Below, piece after piece: positions 25,389 to 32,772 of a stretch of DNA of 37,841 nt. The translations under genes were made by a program, and so were the position numbers. Each line of letters begins with the position of its first letter. Positions within the stretch are counted from its first letter, which is position 1. This stretch comes from Bacillota bacterium (GTDB lineage Bacteria > Bacillota > Negativicutes > Sporomusales > CTSoil-080): contig JAGGAE010000019.1 in NCBI GenBank assembly GCA_017889725.1, positions 1 to 37,841 of the forward strand, in the 5' to 3' direction. A model generated the notes under the pieces. The model saw nothing but the letters and a program-made list of their open reading frames with translations. It was not told the origin of the DNA and ran no database searches.

Positions 25389-26863
25389 TATTCCACCACT
25401 TTGACCGTTTGCAAAAGATAATCTTCCGGGCCTGAAATATGCAAACCCGCATCCTGCAGTTTCCGGCAGTACTCAATAACATCCCCGGAGATACGTTCCC
25501 CCGGACACAAAAGCGGAATACCCGGCGGATAAAACGTAATAATCTCGGCGCATATTTTCCCGGCGGATTCGGTAAACGGCACCATCCTCGTCTGACCATA
25601 CAGTGCTTGTCGAGGTGATAACACTTGTTCCGGCATTTCCGGATACTCGATCTGGCTATAGACATCATTTATAATCGTAAAATCATTTTTCCCGCCGTAT
25701 TTCACCGCCATATCCCGGAGGGCATCCACCATAATGCGGGCTTCCTCTTCCCCGTCCCCAAGGGTAATCAAAAATAGTACATTGTACATGTCGGATAATT
25801 CAACCTGTACCTTATAATCGTGCCGAAGAATCCGTTCCACCTCGGCACCCTTTAAGCCTAATCCCTTTACCGTGACCGTTATCTTAGTCGGATCCAGACT
25901 ATATACACCAGGATTTCCTATTTTCTCTTCACCGAAGCAGTATAACCCCGGAATCCTGTTAATTTCATCTCTTACCTTGTTGGATAAGGCAATTGCCTTA
26001 TTGACCAGCGAGCGGCCCTCGGTAGCCATCTGCATTCTGGCCACATCCAGAGACGCCAGCAATATATAATTAGGGCTGGTAGACTGCACAAGCTGCAGCA
26101 TAGCCTTGAGCCGCGGAACGCTAATCCTGTCGGCACGGCAATGAAGTAGCGAGCATTGCGTCATCGCCCCAATAATCTTATGCGTACTTTGGGCGCACAT
26201 ATCCGCCCCGGCATCAAGCGCCTGTACAGGCAGCCCGTCACCAAACATGAGATGCGGCCCATGAGCTTCATCGACCAGCGCCACCATGTTGGCCTTATGG
26301 ATTATGTCTACAATAGTTTTAAGATCTGTAGCGACCCCGTAATACGTAGGATTTATAATCAATACGCCTTTAGCGTCAGGATGCTTTCGGATAGCTTCCT
26401 CTACCGTCTGCGGCGTAACCCCCATTGCCAACCCCAATTCATTGTCCACTTCGGGGTGAATAAACACGGGAATGGCTCCGCTTAGGATAATTCCACCAAT
26501 AATAGATCGATGGGCGTTGCGCGGCACAATAATCTTATCTCCCGGCCCGGCAATGGTAAGAATCATGGCATAAATACCACCAGTCGTCCCATTTACTACA
26601 AAAAAGCTGTACTCCGCACCATAAAGCTGAGCCGCCAGATCCTGCGCATCCTTAATACATCCATGCGCCTCGTGTAAATCGTCCAGTTCGGCCATTAATG
26701 CCAAATCTAACGCTAAAGCATCCCGCCCTATAATTTCCCCCAGCCGAGGATGCATTCCCTTACCTTGTTTGTGTCCCGGTGTATGAAACGGTACAACTCC
26801 GTCAGTTACGTAATGATTCATTGCCGCAAGCAATGGTGTATCGGTCTGGTCCAAAACGGGCAA
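25388..26863 (-). CDS. Orn/Lys/Arg decarboxylase family PLP enzyme (YaaO/SpeA-like)
   Basis: A 491-residue fold-type I PLP enzyme. PFHTPGHKQGKGMHP at the N-terminus, FVVNGTTGGIYAMIL, VPRNAHRSI, VDEAHGPHL (PLP pyridine Asp) and the Schiff-base Lys in AQSTHKIIGAMTQ are diagnostic. The C-terminal domain holds YPPGIPLLCPGERI. It decarboxylates a basic amino acid, giving a polyamine or precursor; whether arginine, lysine or ornithine cannot be told. GGAGG at 26876-26872 lies eight bases before the TTG at 26863 and five before a second TTG at 26866, so one of these is the start; an ATG at 26929 has no ribosome site. First gene of the tmk-yaaR-holB-ricT-trmN-rsmI operon. Confidence 0.92.
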   Translation of the reverse strand: MPVLDQTDTPLLAAMNHYVTDGVVPFHTPGHKQGKGMHPRLGEIIGRDALALDLALMAELDDLHEAHGCIKDAQDLAAQLYGAEYSFFVVNGTTGGIYAMILTIAGPGDKIIVPRNAHRSIIGGIILSGAIPVFIHPEVDNELGLAMGVTPQTVEEAIRKHPDAKGVLIINPTYYGVATDLKTIVDIIHKANMVALVDEAHGPHLMFGDGLPVQALDAGADMCAQSTHKIIGAMTQCSLLHCRADRISVPRLKAMLQLVQSTSPNYILLASLDVARMQMATEGRSLVNKAIALSNKVRDEINRIPGLYCFGEEKIGNPGVYSLDPTKITVTVKGLGLKGAEVERILRHDYKVQVELSDMYNVLFLITLGDGEEEARIMVDALRDMAVKYGGKNDFTIINDVYSQIEYPEMPEQVLSPRQALYGQTRMVPFTESAGKICAEIITFYPPGIPLLCPGERISGDVIEYCRKLQDAGLHISGPEDYLLQTVKVVE

Positions 26864-26924
26864 CAAATTCACCTCCAAAAAATAAACGGGTAAATTTCCC
26901 CTGGTGTTATTATCTCCCAAATAA

Positions 26925-26943
26925 ACCAATTCATTAAATTGGT
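26925..26943. promoter_or_regulatory. Inverted repeat upstream of the decarboxylase operon
   Basis: ACCAATT (26925-26931), five bases, AATTGGT (26937-26943), about 60 bases before the decarboxylase start. Operator-like, regulator unknown. Confidence 0.35.
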
Positions 26944-27010
26944 CTTCATTTTATTGTATCACAGCGTCCCCTTGGAAACAACAATGGAAATATTGCCCTC
27001 AATAAATAAT

Positions 27011-27053
27011 AGGGCTGCCTCCCAAATGGTTTCATCCATTCGAGAGCAACCCT
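27011..27053 (-). terminator. Probable terminator of the APC permease gene
   Basis: An imperfect stem, about 18 bases per arm (27011-27029 with 27036-27053) with a few mismatches or G-T pairs, followed on the minus strand by a T-rich run (TATTATTTATT). Confidence 0.6.
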
Positions 27054-27078
27054 TACCAATTTTATCGTATTTAATATA

Positions 27079-28467
27079 CTATCTCTGCTTACTAATAGCA
27101 AGTTCACTGTGGAAGCGGCTATACACAAAGTATACTATTAACCCTATCAAACACCATGTGCCAAAGAATAGGAAGGTGTCCAACGGAAGATTTGCAATCA
27201 AATACCCGCAAAAAAACACTCCGAGCGGTGCCACCAGCCAAACCGCCGGACAGCGGAACGGCCTTTCCGCTTTTGGTTGTCTTATACGTAGTACTAAAAC
27301 TCCCAACGAAACCATGCAAAACGCAAATAAAGTGCCCATATTGCATAGCTCAGCTATAACTTTGATCGGCAGCAATCCGCTCAGCAGACAAACAACCACC
27401 CCGGTAGCAATCGTCGTCACATGCGGCGTACCGTATTTCGGGTGGATACGCACCATTTTTTTAGGAACCATGCCATCACGTGCCATCGCTAAAAACACCC
27501 GGGTCTGCCCATACATCATAACTAATAATACCGTTGTAATGCCGCAAATAGCCCCGACCGCGACAATGGCACTGCCAAAATCCATACCTATGGACCGAAG
27601 CGCAAACGCCACCGGTTCACTGTTATTAAGAAGAGAATATGGTACAACACCTGTTAATACCGCAGACACCGCAATATACAGTAATGTACACACGATCAGC
27701 GATCCCACAATACCAATCGGAATATCCCGGTTAGGATTTTTACATTCCTCGGCAGCGGTCGCTACCGCATCAAACCCGATATACGCAAAAAACACTATCG
27801 CTGCTCCCCCGGCAACCCCGCTCACACCAAACGGGAAAAACGGCGTCCAGTTAACCGGATTTACATGAGAAGTGGCTAAAAATAAAAATACACCCACACA
27901 AACTAACTTAACAAACACCAATACCTTATTTAACGTTGCACTTTCCTTGGTTCCCAGCACCAGCAAATACGTTAAGACAATTACCACTAAAACAGCCGGA
28001 AGATTGACAATACCACCTGCAGACGGCACCGTTGTCCACGCCGCCGGCAAAATAATATCTGCCGATTTCAAAAGGCCAACCACATAACCGGACCAGCCAA
28101 CCGCCACAGTAGCCGCACCTACCGTATACTCACATACCAAACACCAACCGACAAAAAAAGCTATGATTTCTCCAAGCGAAACATACGCAAAGGTATAAGC
28201 ACTACCGGCTACCGGCACCATAGAAGACAATTCCGCATACGCCAGTGCCGCAAAACCACAGGCTAAACCGGACAATACAAAGGACAACACTATAGCTGGT
28301 CCGGCATAATTCGCCGCTGCAACCCCGGTAAGCACAAAAATGCCTGTACCAATAATACAGCCAATTCCCAGCAGCACTAAATCCACAGCACCTAGCGTTT
28401 TCTTTAACCCCTGTTTCTGTGCCCCCTCCAACATTCGGGCAATACTTTTCGTACGAAATACATTCAC
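27079..28467 (-). CDS. APC superfamily amino acid permease (YfnA/CAT type)
   Basis: A 462-residue inner-membrane transporter with about 12 membrane segments. The first segment begins VDLVLLGIGCIIGTGIFVLT, with the GIGxGIF substrate-gate motif; GLACGFAALAYAELSSMVP, FFAYIGFDAVATAAEECKNP and RVFLAMARDGMVPKKM are typical of the cationic amino acid/YfnA group. It probably imports amino acids by proton symport; the substrate is not known. The ATG has AGGAGTGA at six bases. It has its own promoter and terminator and therefore is not part of the Tad locus upstream or the decarboxylase operon downstream. Confidence 0.92.
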   Translation of the reverse strand: MNVFRTKSIARMLEGAQKQGLKKTLGAVDLVLLGIGCIIGTGIFVLTGVAAANYAGPAIVLSFVLSGLACGFAALAYAELSSMVPVAGSAYTFAYVSLGEIIAFFVGWCLVCEYTVGAATVAVGWSGYVVGLLKSADIILPAAWTTVPSAGGIVNLPAVLVVIVLTYLLVLGTKESATLNKVLVFVKLVCVGVFLFLATSHVNPVNWTPFFPFGVSGVAGGAAIVFFAYIGFDAVATAAEECKNPNRDIPIGIVGSLIVCTLLYIAVSAVLTGVVPYSLLNNSEPVAFALRSIGMDFGSAIVAVGAICGITTVLLVMMYGQTRVFLAMARDGMVPKKMVRIHPKYGTPHVTTIATGVVVCLLSGLLPIKVIAELCNMGTLFAFCMVSLGVLVLRIRQPKAERPFRCPAVWLVAPLGVFFCGYLIANLPLDTFLFFGTWCLIGLIVYFVYSRFHSELAISKQR

Positions 28468-28506
28468 TCCTAGTCCCCCTATAACTCATTAAACAATCGC
28501 GTGTAC

Positions 28507-28536
28507 ATTATATCACCCATTTTGTGTTATTGTGAA
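28507..28536 (-). promoter_or_regulatory. Promoter of the APC permease gene
   Basis: Minus strand TTCACA (28536-28531), 18-base spacer, TATAAT (28512-28507), 40 bases before the ATG and just after the DUF192 stop codon. Confidence 0.65.
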
Positions 28537-28541
28537 ATACT

Positions 28542-28880
28542 TTATGCTATATCCAACCTGTCACCTATACTTGTTCCTGTCCTCGCCAGCGTCCCCGCGG
28601 CCAACTCCACTACATACCGGCTCCTCCCGCACATTGCCATTCGCCCGGGCGGAAGATGCGGTACCAACTTAACCACCCGGTGATCTATATCGACAAAAGC
28701 GACATCAATGACGTATCTCATGCCAAAAGTATGCACACTACTGCAAGGATAGATCATCAATGCCGCTGTTTCTTCCAGTTTATCCGTACCCAGCAAACCT
28801 TTCAATCTGCTAAAAAAGGTGTCCGCTACCCTCGCCTCTTTGGCGAGAAGACAGTCCTTCGAACTATTATATAGTATCAT
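28542..28880 (-). CDS. DUF192 family protein
   Basis: A 112-residue protein with the DUF192 signature: ADTFFSRLKGLLGTDKL, MIYPCSSVHTFGMRYVIDVA, FVDIDHRVV and a GMA-rich sheet end. DUF192 proteins form a small beta-barrel; function unknown. Most members carry a signal peptide, which this one lacks, so it is probably cytoplasmic. It follows tadC by ten bases with AAGGAG before the ATG, so it is the last gene of the Tad operon. Confidence 0.88.
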   Translation of the reverse strand: MILYNSSKDCLLAKEARVADTFFSRLKGLLGTDKLEETAALMIYPCSSVHTFGMRYVIDVAFVDIDHRVVKLVPHLPPGRMAMCGRSRYVVELAAGTLARTGTSIGDRLDIA

Positions 28881-28890
28881 TTGCTACTCC

Positions 28891-29817
28891 TTACCTTCCT
28901 CCGAGAGTCGTAATCATCCTGATAACGGCCGGAGCAAGCAAAATAATAAAAATCGGCGGGAAAATAAACATCACCAGTGGAATCAACATTTTTACCGGTG
29001 CTTTCATTGCCTTCTCCTGTGCCCGCTGACGGCGCTTTTCCCGCATCGCCGCCGATTGCACCCGAAGTACATTACCAATGCTCACACCTAGCTGATCCGC
29101 CTGAATCAAAGACGCCGTAAACAAAGCCAAATCCGGCACACCGGCACGCACCCCTAAAGAGTACAGCGCTTCTCTGCGGGGAACACCGATTCGGATTTCC
29201 TGTAAAACCCGGCTGAACTCTTCCACCAGCGCTCCTTTCATTTTTTCCGCAACCTTTGCCAGCGCCCCGTCAAACCCTAGTCCGGCCTCCACACTTACCG
29301 TAAGCAAATCTAACACATCGGGCAGATCCTTTTGGATACTGGCCCTGCGCTCCCTTATCTTGCGCTGCAGCAAAAGATAAGGAATCGCTGCGCCCACCCC
29401 GAAGGCAATTAAGGGGAATCCAACCAGTTTATTGGCCCTCGCACCTCCCACTAATAAAAGGAACCAGGTCACCACCGGTAATCCCATTGCCAATATAATA
29501 TTGACGGCCAGAAACTCATCGGTTCCAAGTCTTCCAAAACCACCGGCAGCCGCCAGTTTTTCCGACGCCAATTTTCGTATAGCGTGCGGGGTAAGACGGC
29601 TTAGCGTCCGTCCCGCCTCCCCGGTTATCGGCAGAATAACCCGCTGCCAAAACGGCTGGGACAGAGCTTCCTCAATATCGGAACGAGCTGCGAACGGTTG
29701 GTCAATCCCCTTTAACCGCATCACTACCATTTTCCGCTTTCCTGACAAGGCCGTTAAAACTAAATAGCTTATTAAAAAAGAGGTTACTGCCGCAACAACG
29801 GTTACCACCCATATCAT
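28891..29817 (-). CDS. tadC: Tad pilus inner-membrane platform protein TadC
   Basis: A 308-residue type II secretion F-domain protein. N-terminal membrane segment (3-23), then a cytoplasmic part, a pair of membrane segments (about 105-150), the T2SSF domain with DVLDLLTVSVEAGLGFDGAL and RIGVPRREALYSLGVR, and C-terminal membrane segments. It forms the base of the Tad pilus with TadB, acted on by ATPase TadA. It follows tadA by 15 bases, with GGGAGG upstream of the ATG. In this locus tadB is 5 kb away, not adjacent as in the classic order. Confidence 0.9.
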   Translation of the reverse strand: MIWVVTVVAAVTSFLISYLVLTALSGKRKMVVMRLKGIDQPFAARSDIEEALSQPFWQRVILPITGEAGRTLSRLTPHAIRKLASEKLAAAGGFGRLGTDEFLAVNIILAMGLPVVTWFLLLVGGARANKLVGFPLIAFGVGAAIPYLLLQRKIRERRASIQKDLPDVLDLLTVSVEAGLGFDGALAKVAEKMKGALVEEFSRVLQEIRIGVPRREALYSLGVRAGVPDLALFTASLIQADQLGVSIGNVLRVQSAAMREKRRQRAQEKAMKAPVKMLIPLVMFIFPPIFIILLAPAVIRMITTLGGR

Positions 29818-29832
29818 GTCCCCAACCTCCCG

Positions 29833-31167
29833 TCAGTTTACCAAAAACGCCTCAGTAGGAATATGAATGCCATTAGCAGTCAGTTTCTCAATAAACTTGG
29901 GCCGAATCCCCGTCGGCCTTAACCGTCCGGTAATTTTCCCCTGTTCATCCTTACCCGTCTGTTCAAAAATGTAGATATCCTGGAGGGTAACAACGTCACC
30001 CTCCATCCCCTGCACCTCGGTGAGATGGGTAATCCTCCGACTACCGTCCCTCAAACGGCTCTGCTGGACAATAAGATCTACCGCTGAAGCAATTTGTTCC
30101 CGAATGGCCCGCACCGGCAAATCCATACCTGCCATCAATACCATTGTCTCCAAGCGGCTTAGCATATCTCTGGGCGTGTTGGCATGGCCTGTGGTTAAGG
30201 AACCGTCGTGGCCGGTGTTCATCGCCTGAAGCATATCCAGCGCCTCCCCGCTGCGCACCTCGCCCACCACAATCCTGTCAGGGCGCATCCGTAAGGAGTT
30301 GCGTACCAAATCCCGCATAGTAATGGCCCCCTTACCCTCAATATTCGCCGGGCGCGTCTCCAGCGTCACTACATGCTCCTGCCTAAGCTGCAGTTCTGCG
30401 GCATCCTCCACAGTAACAATACGCTCATCCGACGGTATAAAGGACGACAGTACATTTAACGTAGTAGTTTTTCCTGATCCCGTTCCTCCGGATACAACAA
30501 TATTAAGCTTGCCTTCGACACAAGCCTGGAGAAACTCCCCCATCTCCTTAGTCAGAGTCCCGAAACGTACAAGGTCATGAATTGTCAATGGATCTTTGGC
30601 AAATTTCCGTATGGTAATACACGGCCCGCGCAAAGCCAGCGGCGGAATAATGGCATTTACTCTGGAACCGTCAGGCAGCCGGGCATCCACCATAGGTGAA
30701 CTCTCATCAATTCTCCGTCCCAGCGGAGCGACAATTTTCTCAATAACATGCATAACATGAGCATCATCGCGAAACTGAATATCAGACAAAACCAACTTTC
30801 CCTTTCGCTCTACATACACCTGATTCGGACTATTTACCATAACCTCGGATATTGTATCATCCTTTAATAGCGGATCAATGGGTCCATAGCCCAGCACCTC
30901 ATCCACCAGTTCGGCAATTACCCGGGACCGTTCCGCCCTGGGTACAGGCACCGCCTCTTCATCCATTACCGTATTGGCAATGCGCGCTACCGCCTCCTCC
31001 AACACCTGGTCGCCTTCCTGCATCCGCATTTCCTCTACAAGCCGTTTATGTATACGCACCTTGAGGTTCTGATACGGTTCCTGCTTAACCACACTTACGG
31101 TCTTGACCTTCTCAGGCCCCGCCGATTCTACCTGTTTTTGCGCTTCCAGCCTTTTTAACAGTGACAT
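29833..31167 (-). CDS. tadA: Tad pilus assembly ATPase TadA/CpaF
   Basis: A 444-residue hexameric secretion ATPase that drives pilin assembly. An N-terminal helical domain (to about 90) is followed by the PAS-like region (YGPIDPLLKDDTISEVMVN), Walker A VVSGGTGSGKTTTLNVL, the Asp box VTVEDAAELQL, Walker B RMRPDRIVVGEVRSGEALDM and the His box MNTGHDGSLTTGHANTPRD. All catalytic motifs are intact. The ATG has GAGGGA six bases upstream; the gene lies ten bases after tadG. Confidence 0.95.
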   Translation of the reverse strand: MSLLKRLEAQKQVESAGPEKVKTVSVVKQEPYQNLKVRIHKRLVEEMRMQEGDQVLEEAVARIANTVMDEEAVPVPRAERSRVIAELVDEVLGYGPIDPLLKDDTISEVMVNSPNQVYVERKGKLVLSDIQFRDDAHVMHVIEKIVAPLGRRIDESSPMVDARLPDGSRVNAIIPPLALRGPCITIRKFAKDPLTIHDLVRFGTLTKEMGEFLQACVEGKLNIVVSGGTGSGKTTTLNVLSSFIPSDERIVTVEDAAELQLRQEHVVTLETRPANIEGKGAITMRDLVRNSLRMRPDRIVVGEVRSGEALDMLQAMNTGHDGSLTTGHANTPRDMLSRLETMVLMAGMDLPVRAIREQIASAVDLIVQQSRLRDGSRRITHLTEVQGMEGDVVTLQDIYIFEQTGKDEQGKITGRLRPTGIRPKFIEKLTANGIHIPTEAFLVN

Positions 31168-31177
31168 TTTCCATCCC

Positions 31178-32026
31178 TCATTGAAGTAGTTTTACATTAT
31201 ACGCTCCATAAAATGCAGCGCTGGAAGAAATCTCCCCCGCCTGCGGAAGCTCGATAAACTTGCCGGTAACATAGCTGTCATTTCCGCTGCCGCCGGCCGA
31301 CTCTAAATAGAAATTTGCAAACCCGACAATCTGCACCGGCTTAGTTCCTTGAACATCCAGCGAATCAATCACCGGTACGACAATGATTCGGGGAGACTCA
31401 AAATTTTGCGGCGGAAAACTCCCTGCGGGGTCCTGATCTAGGCGCGATGTCACTCCGCTGCTCGTCGGCCCGGACATATTACCGGTTTGGGTATTGACAT
31501 AATCCCCGATCCTGAGCACTCCGCCATACCCATTCTCTATGTTATACTCGTACACATTCGCACCTTTCCCCCCCAGAGCCAACCCACCGTAGTTTCCCGT
31601 CGTTCCTCCTCCGCCCCCTGCTTTCAGCACATAGGTAACGCCGTAAGAAAAAGTTTGCTTTTCCACGCCAAACGGCACCACGCCCGTCGCTGACGCCAGC
31701 ACTCCGGCTGTTGCAGTTGCCGAAACCCTGACGTTGGACTGCATAATCCCCATCACCGGCGCAAGAAAAAATCCAACCCGACGCACCGCAGTTACTGTAA
31801 CCTGGCCGTTTGTCACGTTCACGGCCAATTGATCACCCGCTGCTTCGCCGTTCTCGGCTGCCACTTGCTGAGCCTCGGTAACAGGATCGGTAGTCGCTAA
31901 TTGTGGAATTGTTTCCCTCGCCGCTGCCAGCGCAGCCGCATCAACCATCGTCTGCAAACGAGTCTTAGTTACAAAAAACAGTCCAATGTCTACTACCAGC
32001 GCCCCCAAAGCAATACACCCCGCCAA
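31178..32026 (-). CDS. tadG: Tad pilus-associated protein TadG, N-terminus missing
   Basis: A 282-residue frame that starts, only formally, at a TTG inside what should be the first membrane helix: AGCIALGALVVDIGLFFVTK then TRLQTMVDAAALAAARE, which is the usual TadG/TadE-like start after about 20 more residues (an RG-x(n) leader and half the helix). No ribosome site precedes the TTG and two stop codons lie immediately upstream in frame. The rest is exported, rich in Gly, Ser and Val, and of no recognised enzyme fold. The frame overlaps tadE by 62 bases, because sequence between the two genes seems lost. Its C-terminal end and the ten-base spacing to tadA are normal. Confidence 0.75.
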   Translation of the reverse strand: MAGCIALGALVVDIGLFFVTKTRLQTMVDAAALAAARETIPQLATTDPVTEAQQVAAENGEAAGDQLAVNVTNGQVTVTAVRRVGFFLAPVMGIMQSNVRVSATATAGVLASATGVVPFGVEKQTFSYGVTYVLKAGGGGGTTGNYGGLALGGKGANVYEYNIENGYGGVLRIGDYVNTQTGNMSGPTSSGVTSRLDQDPAGSFPPQNFESPRIIVVPVIDSLDVQGTKPVQIVGFANFYLESAGGSGNDSYVTGKFIELPQAGEISSSAAFYGAYNVKLLQ

Positions 32027-32366
32027 GCCTTACTACAGGGGTTACAATAGGTACCGGCTTAGTGACAGTCACCGTAACAGACTGCCCACTAACGCGTACT
32101 GAAGGAGTTACTACCACAGAAAGATTAGCGGTACCAATGCTTGCCGCAGCTGCTCTCACCACCGTAACCACCGTAGTATCGCTTGCCCCGACCGCCGCAG
32201 ACCGCGCCCCCTCCCTTGCGGCGGCCGTAACCACCAGCACTTGGTTAAAGATATTGCCACACTCCATCATACCCATTACCAGCAGCACCAGGATGGGCGC
32301 GACTAGAGCGAACTCTACCAAAGATTGCCCCCGATTATCTTTTAACACATTCCTTATCCAGCACAT
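31965..32366 (-). CDS. tadE: TadE-like pseudopilin, C-terminus replaced by frameshifted tadG sequence
   Basis: A minor pseudopilin of the Tad system. It starts CWIRNVLKDNRGQSLVEFAL, with the class III leader and Glu+5, a membrane helix (APILVLLVMGMMECGNIFNQ) and the family region AAREGARSAAVGA. Up to VTKPVPIVTPVV the protein is normal; the following 19 residues (RLGGVYCFGG to WTVFCN) are the tadG membrane region read in the wrong frame. So the true TadE end (about 15-20 residues) is absent. Start: the ATG at 32366 has GAGGGG six bases upstream; an ATG two codons earlier sits directly on that site. It follows flp, from which a hairpin separates it. Confidence 0.8.
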   Translation of the reverse strand: MCWIRNVLKDNRGQSLVEFALVAPILVLLVMGMMECGNIFNQVLVVTAAAREGARSAAVGASDTTVVTVVRAAAASIGTANLSVVVTPSVRVSGQSVTVTVTKPVPIVTPVVRLGGVYCFGGAGSRHWTVFCN

Positions 32367-32384
32367 TGCCATCCCCTCTTAGAG

Positions 32385-32417
32385 AAAATCCCCCCTGACA
32401 CCTTCAGGGGGGATTTT
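32385..32417 (-). terminator. Hairpin between flp and tadE
   Basis: A perfect 14-base stem (32385-32398 with 32404-32417) with C6/G6 core and five-base loop; the minus strand ends in TTTT that is part of the stem. Probably a partial terminator that keeps pilin mRNA above that of the assembly genes. Confidence 0.75.
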
Positions 32418-32433
32418 ACCTTTTTTCATCCAA

Positions 32434-32601
32434 CTAGCCGCCTAACGCCGTAACTATCGACTGAAACTTTACAGTCAGCTGCGTTCCCATACTTGTCAAA
32501 AGACCCACTACAACGACTGCTACCAAACCGAGAATGAGACCATACTCAACCATACCCTGCCCTTTCTGATCGCGGAGAAGACGAAGCATTGTCATTATCA
32601 T
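32434..32601 (-). CDS. flp: Flp family type IVb pilin
   Basis: A 55-residue prepilin, the main subunit of the Tad pilus. It reads MIMTMLRLLRDQKGQG then MVEYGLILGLVAVVVVGLLT and ends VKFQSIVTALGG. The prepilin peptidase should cut after Gly16 (KGQG-MVEYG), leaving the Flp motif with Glu and Tyr (VEYGLI) at the start of one hydrophobic helix, and a mature pilin of 39 residues. ATG at 32601 with GGGAGG eight bases upstream; two further ATGs follow within four codons. Followed by a strong hairpin. Too short for most size cut-offs, so easily missed. Confidence 0.92.
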   Translation of the reverse strand: MIMTMLRLLRDQKGQGMVEYGLILGLVAVVVVGLLTSMGTQLTVKFQSIVTALGG

Positions 32602-32772
32602 TACCTATACCTCCCTGATTGGTAGTATTTGATTTCCTGTTCTGATACCATTCTACCATCCATTAAACAGCCCCGCATCGTCCTCAAGTCTCATTTCTTA
32701 TAGGCAGTTTGTCCAGTAGCCGCAAGGGATTCAAGTCCTAGCCCGCTAGGCTTCCCGTCCTAGCTTTCCCAT
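32602..32772 (-). promoter_or_regulatory. flp leader region with a repeated, alternative-pairing motif
   Basis: Between the kinase remnant and flp. On the minus strand GCTAGGAC occurs twice (32764-32757 and 32742-32735) with CCTAGC (32750-32745) between them, so two alternative stems can form. I find no clear sigma-A promoter and no riboswitch class I recognise. Confidence 0.4.

Noticed and set aside
26939-27868. A 309-codon plus-strand open frame.
   Set aside because: It is antisense to the clear APC permease gene, with composition typical of a shadow frame.
32720-32745. A tRNA T-arm-like GGATTCAAGTCC.
   Set aside because: No acceptor, D or anticodon arm can be folded around it.
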